From contig NZ_BCTU01000033.1 in the NCBI RefSeq assembly GCF_001590925.1, forward strand, positions 1 through 64,000: 64,000 nt of DNA. Direction: 5' to 3'. The stretch is from Serratia plymuthica NBRC 102599. Lineage in GTDB: Bacteria; Pseudomonadota; Gammaproteobacteria; Enterobacterales; Enterobacteriaceae. The notes beneath the pieces are model-generated. The model did no database searches. It was not told the DNA's origin and saw nothing but the letters and a program-made list of their open reading frames with translations. Positions 9,554-17,836 of the stretch are shown piece after piece (positions within the stretch are counted from its first letter, which is position 1; each line of letters begins with the position of its first letter). Position numbers and translations under genes: made by a program.

Positions 9554-10090
9554 TTAATCCATTTTTTTGATTGTAATTGCTGTTTTTTGGAAGTGAGCAT
9601 TCAATTCAAGCGAATCATCGCTAAAAAATTTCCGCCACCACGACTTTTTCTTTTTTGGTAAGTCCCAACTCACCAGCCAGAGCGAATCGTTAAGATCGCG
9701 ATATGCACCAACAAACCCGAGGGTTCTGGCATCGCTGTCTGGTTTGATTAAAACAGCGCGCGATTCTCCAGGCTGTAGTATCGCCTCATAAATTTTTGAA
9801 GCTGCGCTTTGCACAGGCTTACTACTGCCATCAACAATTTCAAAAAAATCGGCATTACTGAAAACATCCGTTTCTTTTACATTGAAGATAAATATATTTA
9901 GTGGTGCCGACCTTCCCTGCCCGTTGGGGTTAATATCTTTGTCTGCAATCAGATTTATTTTAATTTCACCGGCTGCTGGCTTAGGTTCTTTGCTACTGCT
10001 GCAGGAGGCTAAAACGACTGTCATCAATATCGCCACTGCCCCCGTCAGCATACCCTGCCGATATTTTGTTATTTCTGTTCTGCAAAACAT
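9554..10090 (-). CDS. tssJ: TssJ outer-membrane lipoprotein
   Basis: Lipoprotein that anchors the T6SS membrane complex to the outer membrane through TssM. 178 residues; the N-terminal hydrophobic stretch ends in a lipobox LASC with the lipidated cysteine near residue 30, followed by SSSKEP. The beta-sandwich body includes LQPGESRAVLIKPDSDARTL, typical of the family. The ATG at 10090 gives a long, charged n-region; the internal ATG at residue 14 (10051) would give a more typical signal peptide and cannot be excluded. It lies downstream of hcp, separated by about 145 bases that contain a strong hairpin. Confidence 0.92.
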   Translation of the reverse strand: MFCRTEITKYRQGMLTGAVAILMTVVLASCSSSKEPKPAAGEIKINLIADKDINPNGQGRSAPLNIFIFNVKETDVFSNADFFEIVDGSSKPVQSAASKIYEAILQPGESRAVLIKPDSDARTLGFVGAYRDLNDSLWLVSWDLPKKKKSWWRKFFSDDSLELNAHFQKTAITIKKMD

Positions 10091-10184
10091 ATCCCCACCT
10101 ACGCAATCTATTTTTCTGAACGATTCATTTTTTGTTGGTGACTAATCAGATAACCCTGGTGCCTGTTACCTCTCCGTCTGATGG

Positions 10185-10212
10185 GAGTTTTGCCGCCAAA
10201 GCGGCAAAACTC
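10185..10212. other. Perfect 12-bp stem-loop between hcp and tssJ
   Basis: Arms 10185-10196 and 10201-10212 are perfectly complementary, with a 4-base loop CAAA. The T run lies on the + strand side (10213-10218), so for the leftward hcp transcript the stem is preceded by A residues and not followed by U residues. It resembles a 3' processing or stabilising stem after hcp more than a classical terminator for that strand. Confidence 0.7.
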
Positions 10213-10234
10213 TTTTTTAGTTTACCCGGCAGTA

Positions 10235-10720
10235 TTAGCTGCGCAGGTTAGCTTTAACGTCGTAGCTGGTAGAGATAACACCAGATTTAGCGCCTTCAGC
10301 ATTTTGCATAACATAATCCTGAGTCACTTTAGTGAAGGCAAAGGTCACTCTTTCACGCGGACGAGTTTCATCTTCACGGGAACCGGCCGTTTCAACACGA
10401 GTAATAATTACATCGGTGAATTTAATGGTCAGGTATTCCAGAGGATCGCCACCCGCTTTACGCACCACAAACTGAATGTCTTTGATGTGTTTACCAGACA
10501 GACAGTAGCTCAGCAAATTGGTGCTGGCTTTGTCGACATAGTGCTCAAAGCAGAAGTCGTCTACGGTTGCTTTACCGGAACCGCCGCCAGAACCACTGTG
10601 CATATTTGAATGCTGAGAGCTGGACCACTGCCATGAAAGCACTTCGATTTCATTTTTATGGGAAGCATCCAGGGACTCGCCTTCGATGCCGTTAATTTTA
10701 ATAAACATATCCTGAGCCAT
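10235..10720 (-). CDS. hcp: Hcp (TssD) tube protein
   Basis: Hexameric ring protein forming the inner tube and the abundant secreted marker of the T6SS. 161 residues from the ATG at 10720, chosen over an upstream in-frame start at 10744 because AAGGA lies six bases ahead and because the family begins MAQDMFIKI. Family features are present: FIKINGIEGES, the central Ser/Gly-rich loop, FCFEHYVDKAS and the C-terminal YDVKANLRS. It has its own 186-base upstream gap with two stem-loops and a stem-loop downstream, which suggests expression uncoupled from its neighbours, as often seen for this high-copy component. Confidence 0.97.
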   Translation of the reverse strand: MAQDMFIKINGIEGESLDASHKNEIEVLSWQWSSSQHSNMHSGSGGGSGKATVDDFCFEHYVDKASTNLLSYCLSGKHIKDIQFVVRKAGGDPLEYLTIKFTDVIITRVETAGSREDETRPRERVTFAFTKVTQDYVMQNAEGAKSGVISTSYDVKANLRS

Positions 10721-10751
10721 AATATTTCCTTTATCTGCTCTCATTGAAAAA

Positions 10752-10820
10752 GTTACACAGGGTGTAACAGACTAGATTAAGACAGGGGAATATTTACATC
10801 TAAATAAAATATTACCCCTG
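10752..10820 (-). promoter_or_regulatory. Two stem-loops in the tssC-hcp gap
   Basis: Arms 10752-10758 and 10762-10768 form a 7-bp stem with loop of 3, followed on the minus strand by TTTTTC, so it is terminator-like for transcripts coming from tssC. Arms near 10783-10794 and 10808-10820 form a second, longer A+T-rich stem capped by CAGGGG/CCCCTG with one bulged base. Together they could terminate or process the tssBC message ahead of a separate hcp promoter. Confidence 0.5.
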
Positions 10821-10906
10821 GCTTTTTCGGCGCGCAAGAAACCCCGGCGCAGCCGTATTTACCAAGAAGAATAAAAATAAGTATTCTTCAAATTTACTTA
10901 TCGAAA

Positions 10907-12409
10907 TTAAGCTACATCTTTAAGCGAAGGTAATTTAGCAACCATACGCAGAGAGACGGTCAGCCCTTCCAGTTGGAAATGCGGACGCAGGAAGAACTTC
11001 GCCTGGTAATAACCTGGGTTACCCTCAACGTCTTCCACCACCACCTCTGCCGCAGCCAGCGGACGGCGGGCTTTGGTTTCCTGAGAAGAGTTTGCCGGGT
11101 CGCCGTCTACGTAATTCATCACCCAGTTATTCAACCAGCGCTGCATATCTTCACGTTCTTTGAAGGAACCGATCTTGTCACGCACGATACATTTCAGATA
11201 ATGAGCAAAGCGCGAACAGGCAAACAGGTACGGTAAACGGGCAGAAAGGTTCGCGTTTGCCGTAGCGTCCGGATCGTAATATTCCGCAGGTTTCTGCAAG
11301 GACTGAGCGCCAATAAATGCCGCATAGTCTGTATTTTTACGGTGCACCAGTGGAATAAAACCATTTTTGGCCAGTTCAGCTTCGCGACGATCGGAAATCG
11401 CGATTTCAGTCGGACACTTCATATCCACGCCGCCATCGTCGGTCGGGAAGGTATGACACGGAAGATCCTCCACTACACCGCCACTCTCAACACCGCGGAT
11501 CATGGTGCACCAGCCGTAGTTTTTGAACGAACGGTTGATGTTTACCGCCATCGCATATGCGGCATTAGACCAAACATATTTGCTGTGATCCGCACCGTCA
11601 GTCGTTTCTTCAAAGTTAAAGTTATCGACAGGATTGGTGTCGATCCCATACGGCAAACGGGCGAGGAAACGCGGCATCGCCAGGCCGATATAACGAGAAT
11701 CCTCAGACTGGCGCAGCGAGTTCCATGCTGCATACTCCAGGTTTTGAGTGAAAATTTTCGTCAGATCACGCGGGTTAGCCAACTCTTGCCATGAATCCAT
11801 CTGCATCACAGACGGCGAAGCGCCAGTGATAAATGGCATATGGGCGGAAGCGGCAACCTTGCCCATAGAAGAAAGCAGATCCACATCCGGTGCGCTGTGA
11901 TCGAAGTGATAATCTGCCACCAGACAACCGTATGGTTCTCCGCCAAGCTGACCATACTCTTCTTCGTAAATTTGCTTGAATATCGGGCTCTGATCCCAAG
12001 CGATACCTTTATAGCGCTTCATATTACGTCTCAGGTCTTCTTTTGAGATGTCCATAAAACGCAGCTTCAGCTTTTCATCGGTTTCGGTGTTATAGACCAG
12101 GTAGTGCAGGCCACGCCATGCGCTTTCCAGTCGCTGAAACTCTTCGTGATGAAGGATCAGGTTTATCTGTTCAGAAAGCTTGAGATCGATTTCCGCGATA
12201 ATCGCCGCGATGTTTTTGTACGCATCGTCTGCAATGGTGATCGAGGTGGTCAATGCCTGCTCGGCAAGGGTTTTCACCGCGATTTCAACTGCCGTTTTCG
12301 CCTGATCAGATTTCGGCTTAAACTCACGGGTCAGCAAGGCATTAAAATCATTTTGCGTTGTGGCCTGCGTCGTAGCCTGTTTATTTGTTTCTGCTTGAGT
12401 TGCCATCAT
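10907..12409 (-). CDS. tssC: TssC large sheath subunit
   Basis: Large subunit of the contractile sheath, which polymerises with TssB around the Hcp tube. 500 residues, the family size. Conserved strings include HHEEFQRLESAWRGLHYL, ANPRDLTKIFT, ARLPYG and RFAHYLKCIVRDKIG. Two adjacent ATG codons (12409 and 12406) could serve as start; GAGAG precedes both. It lies 12 bases after tssB, the normal tssB-tssC pair. Confidence 0.98.
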   Translation of the reverse strand: MMATQAETNKQATTQATTQNDFNALLTREFKPKSDQAKTAVEIAVKTLAEQALTTSITIADDAYKNIAAIIAEIDLKLSEQINLILHHEEFQRLESAWRGLHYLVYNTETDEKLKLRFMDISKEDLRRNMKRYKGIAWDQSPIFKQIYEEEYGQLGGEPYGCLVADYHFDHSAPDVDLLSSMGKVAASAHMPFITGASPSVMQMDSWQELANPRDLTKIFTQNLEYAAWNSLRQSEDSRYIGLAMPRFLARLPYGIDTNPVDNFNFEETTDGADHSKYVWSNAAYAMAVNINRSFKNYGWCTMIRGVESGGVVEDLPCHTFPTDDGGVDMKCPTEIAISDRREAELAKNGFIPLVHRKNTDYAAFIGAQSLQKPAEYYDPDATANANLSARLPYLFACSRFAHYLKCIVRDKIGSFKEREDMQRWLNNWVMNYVDGDPANSSQETKARRPLAAAEVVVEDVEGNPGYYQAKFFLRPHFQLEGLTVSLRMVAKLPSLKDVA

Positions 12410-12421
12410 TCTCTCTCTACA

Positions 12422-12946
12422 TCACTTTTGGGACGTGGCTTCATCAGCCTGTTTTGGCTTAGGAGTCGAAGCCAGCGTATTCAACAGCGACTTATCTTTA
12501 AGCACTTTCATCACCAGACTTTCCGCGCCTGCCTTGCCGTCCATATAGGTTTGCAGGTTAGCAAGCTGAGTACGCGCCTCAAGCAACTGCGATAATGAAT
12601 CGACTTTGCGGGCGATGGCATCCGGAGCAAAATCATCCATGCTCTCAAAGGTCATATCGACCATCAGTTGCCCTTCGCCTGTTAAGGTATTAGGCACCGC
12701 GAACGCCACTCGAGGCCGCATGGCTTTCATACGTTCGTCAAAGTTGTCGATATCAATGCTCAGGAATTTCCTGTCCGTAACCGGAGGCAGCGGCTCCAGC
12801 GGCTTACCAGACAGGTCAGCCAAAACACCCATAACAAACGGCAGCTCTATTTTCTTTTCACTGCCATAAATCTCCACGTCGTACTCAATCTGTACGCGTG
12901 GCGCACGATTACGTGCAATAAATTTTTGCGAATTACTTTTGCTCAT
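12422..12946 (-). CDS. tssB: TssB small sheath subunit
   Basis: Small subunit of the contractile sheath. 174 residues beginning MSKSNSQKFIARNRAPRVQI, with the family strings ELPFVMGVLADLSG, FLSIDIDNFDERM and a C-terminal helix (LEARTQLANLQTYMDGK) that interlocks with TssC. The 91 bases before it separate it from the fimbrial minor pilin gene. In many T6SS loci clpV or tssA is the neighbour; here a complete fimbrial block stands in between. Confidence 0.98.
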   Translation of the reverse strand: MSKSNSQKFIARNRAPRVQIEYDVEIYGSEKKIELPFVMGVLADLSGKPLEPLPPVTDRKFLSIDIDNFDERMKAMRPRVAFAVPNTLTGEGQLMVDMTFESMDDFAPDAIARKVDSLSQLLEARTQLANLQTYMDGKAGAESLVMKVLKDKSLLNTLASTPKPKQADEATSQK

Positions 12947-13037
12947 AGTAATAAATACTCTTTAATAACCGTTTATGGATAAACTGTCGTTCGCTTGATG
13001 GTTAACGTTAAGATAATTATCCAGCCTCGCCCCTCTA

Positions 13038-13625
13038 TTATTTATAAACAAGCTCAACCCCTGCTACTGCATGAACTTTTCCTGCAGTAACGGCTGAGTC
13101 CCCCTTTGCATAATAGCTCGTTGTAAATCTGTGACTCAATGGTTCGCCAGTAGAGGGGATAAGATACTCCTGCCCTGACGCAGCATTGTTAATAATAACC
13201 GGTGAGTCATTTTCTTTTCGTAGCCTGATTTGTACGTTACGACTGAGCAGCGTACCTTTATCATTTATTAAATTACCGGTTTCTGCATCTGCACCAGTAA
13301 CGCTACTGTTAAAAAATACCGTCACCGTCCGACTGGCAGGGCAGTCCTTCAATGTAATATAAAAGGGCATGCTTCCTGCTTCATTGCCATTTTTATTGAG
13401 AGATTCCACCGCCACTCGCGGCAAATTAACCACTTCATTACTGCTGGCGTTATTAATTACTACATTGCATGTTTCGTCCGTATATTTACCAGTAAAATAT
13501 ACATTTATTGAACAATCCGTCAAGCAAGCATTTGCCGAAAATAACAGTTGCCCAGCAATTAATGTCGTATATAGAGAAATACGGAAAAGCTTAATGCCCG
13601 GTGTAGTCGTAATGATTAATGACAT
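13038..13625 (-). CDS. Minor fimbrial subunit of the embedded chaperone-usher system
   Basis: 195 residues. A hydrophobic N-terminal signal segment (about 13-33) ends near FSANA, followed by an Ig-like pilin domain with two cysteines (TDETCNVVI and LKDCPASR) and a C-terminal beta-strand pattern ending AGVELVYK, as in pilins assembled by donor-strand exchange. It overlaps the usher stop by 10 bases, so it is translated with the usher. It resembles the major pilin gene at 17217 in design but is strongly diverged. Role in the shaft, or as tip adaptor to the adhesin encoded at 25017, is inferred from context. The coding sequence is notably A+T-rich. Confidence 0.9.
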   Translation of the reverse strand: MSLIITTTPGIKLFRISLYTTLIAGQLLFSANACLTDCSINVYFTGKYTDETCNVVINNASSNEVVNLPRVAVESLNKNGNEAGSMPFYITLKDCPASRTVTVFFNSSVTGADAETGNLINDKGTLLSRNVQIRLRKENDSPVIINNAASGQEYLIPSTGEPLSHRFTTSYYAKGDSAVTAGKVHAVAGVELVYK

Positions 13626-16258
13626 AGAACCTCCACCTGAGTAATTGCGCCTAAAGTGCTATTAATTTTATGGACAATGTTGCCATCAGAATAAATGGTA
13701 CAAAGGCGTTTGCCGGATGTATTTTTAACATACAGATTATTCTTCCCTGCTTGCCAGCCGCGAACAAATGCCATCCCCCCCTGCCCAATAATGCCGAGAC
13801 TGTTGTTGTTTTCATCAGCCATATCGGCGCCAATTGGCAAAGGTTTACCTTGTTTATCACGTACAATTAATACTACGGGGTCGCCAACCATCGTTTTAAC
13901 ATCGACTTTCACTGCCGCCCCCATACGAGGAATAACGGTACTTTCACTTTCCAATACATCAACCGTATCCGGAAGCCCCTGGGTGTTCACCGCAACGGTA
14001 TTCTCGCGATAGGGCGTCAGGGAGGGCACGATGGCATAACCGTTGGCATCAATCCTTGAACCATATCCGTTAAGCATTCTGGCACCTTCAGCACCCGGCG
14101 CGTTCACCAGCGCAAACGGATAATCACCCAAACGTGGGCCAGCAGTTATCCCGCCGCCGTGCGCCACCAGGCTACCGTTCGCCGAGAACGAAAGCTGACG
14201 TGATTTATTCCCAACCGAAGCAGTGGACCCAAATTGCCCCACCGGGGAGTTATAGTTCAGGTTGCCGTTAAAGGCCGCTTGGGAAGCATCATTCTTCGCG
14301 CTGGAAACCGAGGTCCCGACGCCGTAGTTCAGCTCATTTTGATCCCCCTGACTACCAATGGCGTTTGCCTGAATCGAGTTGGTACCGCTGCTGTCGTGAG
14401 AAACGGAAGAATAAAGCGAGCTAAATGCGGGTTTATCAACAATGCTGCGTTGTCCCAAGGGAACGCTGACGGAAAACATCACGCTATCCACATCATGCCC
14501 GCCGCTGTTGTATGACCGTGAAGCCGAAACTCCCCAAGAAAAATAACGCTCGGATTTATTATACGAAAGCATGTACTGGCTGGTAGGCGAGCGACCATCC
14601 CAGTAATTGTAAAAATTTCCGGACAAATTTATCCTTCCGCCGTGCCACAGTGGCTGGCCCACGCTGAGGGTGAATCGCTGCCGGGTACGATAATCCGCCA
14701 TATAGCGATCGTTCTTTTCCCCATAGCGATCCAGCGCTGCATCTCTCAGACTGTAAAAGCCACTCGATGAATATCGGTAGGCAGCCAAAGTGATGTCGGT
14801 TGCCGTAGACTCCACATATTTGCTGAACCCAACATTGAAACTGTTACCAGAAGCAACTTTGCCACTTCCCAGGTCACTGCGTGCACGGGTAACGTCCATC
14901 GACACGCCGCCCAATGGCGTGTTAAATGCATGCCCTAGCCCCAACGCAACATAATTGTCAGAAAGCTGGCCGCCACCATACAACGTATACATATTGCCGA
15001 TGCCGTACTGATAAAAACCTTGTGCCATCCCCGGTTTTTCTAATAGCGAATCATCCTGCAGTTTGCCTACGGTTAGGCCAAAACGGGCCACGCCATCATG
15101 CAGCAGCATAGGTGGGGCCGAGAAAGGAACCACCTGAGTTCTCTGACGGCCATCAGCCTCGGTTACCGTGACCTGTAGATCGCCGCCGTAACCCATGGCG
15201 CCAATATCACTGATTTCAAAAGGTCCTGGCGGCACCGTAGTTTCATATAAGGTCAGGCCACGCTGGATAATCTGCACTTTCGCGTTACTTTCAGCTATGC
15301 CGCGCACCAAGGGCGTGTAGTATCGCAACCCATCCGGCAGCATTCGATCATCGGACTGCAGTTGAATGCCCCGAACGGTCAGACTGTCGAACAGATCACC
15401 GCTGGTCGTACTGTCGCCAAGCGTCAACTGGCTTTTCAACACTGGCACTTCTCGCTGAAGATAGGTGAACTGAGACTGAGTATGCGCCGAAGCATCGCTG
15501 CTCCAGTTCGTATTGAGTCGCTTGCGCAAACGCCAGTCGTAAAAGTTCAGGCCCGCCAACAATCCTAAATTGCCACTGACGGAGTGGCCGTCATTACCGC
15601 TGAAGCTATCGGATGCCTGCTGAACATAGAAGTTAGAGTTATAGTCCAACAGCCCCGCAGTAATGCCTGAATCCCAGGAACTCGGATCGGTATAACCCCG
15701 CGGGTACTGCACCAGATACGCCTGGGGCACCACCAGATCGAGATGAAAATCCCCGGACACATAATTGGCTTTCGCGCCGCTAATCCACCGATCAATCATG
15801 GCGCACTGAGCTTTTTCTTCGGAGCCGCTTTTATCGGCTACCTTCGACACCGGTTCGGCCGCAGTCTTAATGCCCAGGCGGATCAGTTCTTGTTGATTAA
15901 AACAGGGTTGGGCACTAATTCGCCCTTCAACCGACGTGAACACCACTTTACGCTGCCCCCGGTTTTCACCATTCACAGAGACAGAGACTGCATATTCACC
16001 GACGGGAACCGGGTTTTCTTGATAATATTGCGTGACATCAACGCTAAGGCCATGAATGAATGCGCCATTAAATTTCACATTTTCAGAACGAGTTTCACTT
16101 TCAGTACCTACAGGAAAATGCCCAGCATTGTTCTGAGCAAACACAGAAAAACCAATCCCTAAAGAAGTAATAAGGATATGACGGACTGCATACGCTATCT
16201 TAGATACACATATCGCTCGTCGTGCATATTTTTTTATTTCTCTCGGTTTCACTTCCAT
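13616..16258 (-). CDS. Fimbrial outer-membrane usher (FimD/PapC family)
   Basis: Outer-membrane pore that receives chaperone-subunit complexes and builds the fimbria. About 880 residues: signal segment, N-terminal periplasmic domain (VKFNGAFIHGLSVDVTQYY), beta-barrel with plug, and C-terminal domains. Typical strings include DGLRYYTPLVRGIAESNAKV, PGPFEISDIGAMGYGGDL and VPSLTPYRENTV. The ATG at 16258 is preceded closely by AGGGAG and places the signal segment near the start; an upstream in-frame ATG at 16297 lacks a ribosome site. It sits downstream of the chaperone gene and overlaps the minor pilin gene. Intact, with no frameshift seen. Confidence 0.95.
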   Translation of the reverse strand: MEVKPREIKKYARRAICVSKIAYAVRHILITSLGIGFSVFAQNNAGHFPVGTESETRSENVKFNGAFIHGLSVDVTQYYQENPVPVGEYAVSVSVNGENRGQRKVVFTSVEGRISAQPCFNQQELIRLGIKTAAEPVSKVADKSGSEEKAQCAMIDRWISGAKANYVSGDFHLDLVVPQAYLVQYPRGYTDPSSWDSGITAGLLDYNSNFYVQQASDSFSGNDGHSVSGNLGLLAGLNFYDWRLRKRLNTNWSSDASAHTQSQFTYLQREVPVLKSQLTLGDSTTSGDLFDSLTVRGIQLQSDDRMLPDGLRYYTPLVRGIAESNAKVQIIQRGLTLYETTVPPGPFEISDIGAMGYGGDLQVTVTEADGRQRTQVVPFSAPPMLLHDGVARFGLTVGKLQDDSLLEKPGMAQGFYQYGIGNMYTLYGGGQLSDNYVALGLGHAFNTPLGGVSMDVTRARSDLGSGKVASGNSFNVGFSKYVESTATDITLAAYRYSSSGFYSLRDAALDRYGEKNDRYMADYRTRQRFTLSVGQPLWHGGRINLSGNFYNYWDGRSPTSQYMLSYNKSERYFSWGVSASRSYNSGGHDVDSVMFSVSVPLGQRSIVDKPAFSSLYSSVSHDSSGTNSIQANAIGSQGDQNELNYGVGTSVSSAKNDASQAAFNGNLNYNSPVGQFGSTASVGNKSRQLSFSANGSLVAHGGGITAGPRLGDYPFALVNAPGAEGARMLNGYGSRIDANGYAIVPSLTPYRENTVAVNTQGLPDTVDVLESESTVIPRMGAAVKVDVKTMVGDPVVLIVRDKQGKPLPIGADMADENNNSLGIIGQGGMAFVRGWQAGKNNLYVKNTSGKRLCTIYSDGNIVHKINSTLGAITQVEVLCH

Positions 16259-16344
16259 GTCTCCCTGAACACAATGCGTGGATTCCAGGCTCCACATAAA
16301 ACAGCCATCCTAGCCCGAACGGATAATCTAAAATTATTATAATT

Positions 16345-17109
16345 CTACTGTTTTATTGTTAATTCCTTGCCTGACGAAGCGGTCAACTTATATTCAACCA
16401 CACTACCATAATCACTAATAATGTTAACATTCACGCTGCTCACGGCAGCCGGTGCATTACCTTTACTTTCCAGTAAGAAGTCTTTGCTCCCAAACGGCGG
16501 AATCATATCAACATCCAGAGGGTATTTAACACCATTGGAGATTATTGATGCCGAATCGAACGAGAAGTAATACGGCGTAGGGTTGGTTACCTTAATGCCT
16601 TTAGCCGGAGAAATAATTTCCCAATGCATTTTTTCAACCTCCTGTGTGCTGCTACTTTTTAGCACCGTAGGCCGGTAGAAAATTTTAATCCGCGTTCTGA
16701 AAGCCAGTTCAAGATGATCGGTTTCTTTCGCCGTTTCTTTCATCGGCGGAATTTCCAGTAAATTAAACCAAAATACCGACTCTCGGTCCTGTGGCAGGGT
16801 CATACCGTTATAAATAAGACGTATGCTTTGCCCCTTTCCTGGTTCAACGCGATAAACAGGTGGCGTGACGGTAAACGGAACTTTTATGCTATTAATATCA
16901 TCATTCGCACTGCCGTCGTCGACCCAAACCTGCGCCAGCAAGGGCATATTTCCCTTGTTGGTAGTTCTAACGGTGTGCTCACGCTCAGCGCCCGGAAAAA
17001 TAATACGGGTACCGGAAATTGTCATGCCGGCAAAAGCCATCTGGCTCGTTAAAGCCAGAAAGACAAGAGCATTAGTTAATTTTGAAAATATTTTACGTTG
17101 ATATTTCAT
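16345..17109 (-). CDS. Periplasmic fimbrial chaperone (PapD family)
   Basis: Chaperone that donates a beta strand to pilin subunits and delivers them to the usher. 254 residues from the ATG at 17109, where a normal signal peptide begins (MKYQRKIF, cleavage near AFA-G). An upstream in-frame start at 17199 would add about 30 residues of unlikely sequence. Family features: SGTRIIFPGAEREHTV, the YRVEPGKGQSIRLIY block, and FWFNLLEIPP. The short F1-G1 region suggests the FGS subfamily. It lies about 100 bases after the major pilin gene and before the usher gene. Confidence 0.95.
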   Translation of the reverse strand: MKYQRKIFSKLTNALVFLALTSQMAFAGMTISGTRIIFPGAEREHTVRTTNKGNMPLLAQVWVDDGSANDDINSIKVPFTVTPPVYRVEPGKGQSIRLIYNGMTLPQDRESVFWFNLLEIPPMKETAKETDHLELAFRTRIKIFYRPTVLKSSSTQEVEKMHWEIISPAKGIKVTNPTPYYFSFDSASIISNGVKYPLDVDMIPPFGSKDFLLESKGNAPAAVSSVNVNIISDYGSVVEYKLTASSGKELTIKQ

Positions 17110-17216
17110 AGCACTACCCTGCACGTGTCCATCCCATCTGATAAAAGGTAAACAGGAACGTTTCTTAATAAGGGGCGAAAATTCGCCCCCCGGTTTCAAC
17201 CTAACAGGCTGGTTTA

Positions 17217-17759
17217 TTACGGATAAGCCAAGGTATAACGCGCTTGGGCATAAACCAGGCCAGCAGTGGTAGCCGCCGTTGCGTAATAACCACCGTAGTA
17301 GCGCATAGTGGCTTTACCGCTGACGACATTCGCCGCCACGCCGGTTTCACCCAGCTTCAACTGCTTCTCGTTCGAGTCGTACAGACGAACCTGAACGTTT
17401 GTCGCTTTGGTGCTAGTACCCGAATATTGGTTGGTCAGGTTACCGGTGGTGCTATCCACACCGCTGCTGCTAATCGCTTCAAAATGCGCGGCAACTTTAG
17501 TAATGCCTTCCGGGCATAGTTCAACATTCAGATCGAAACCTTTGGAACCGGCACTGGTACCGGCAGCGTTAAGGGTCTGAATGGCAATTTTTGGCAGTTG
17601 AACCTGGCGGTTAACGGAGTCGCTGACAATGGAGCAGGTACTACTAATCAGTTCGCCGTTAAAAGTGACAGTACCCTGGGTTACTTCGTTCGCAGCCAGT
17701 GCGGAAGTGGATGCAGCGGCCAGCGCCATAGCGCACAATGTTAATTTTACTTTATGCAT
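17217..17759 (-). CDS. Major fimbrial subunit (type 1-like pilin)
   Basis: 180 residues: a clear signal peptide (MHKVKLTLCAMALAAASTSALAA), then an Ig-like pilin with the start pattern VTQGTVTFNGELISSTCSI, a second cysteine in VELCPEGI, and a C-terminal strand ending YTLAYP with the penultimate tyrosine usual for pilins. It is first of the fimbrial block, directly after clpV on the same strand, so the fimbrial genes may share the clpV promoter or have their own in the 77-base A+T-rich gap. Confidence 0.96.
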   Translation of the reverse strand: MHKVKLTLCAMALAAASTSALAANEVTQGTVTFNGELISSTCSIVSDSVNRQVQLPKIAIQTLNAAGTSAGSKGFDLNVELCPEGITKVAAHFEAISSSGVDSTTGNLTNQYSGTSTKATNVQVRLYDSNEKQLKLGETGVAANVVSGKATMRYYGGYYATAATTAGLVYAQARYTLAYP

Positions 17760-17836
17760 TTAATAATTCCCTATATTTATATTATCCAAATAAATTTAAC
17801 GATTGATATATCGTTCTCATACCATCCTGATTTAAA

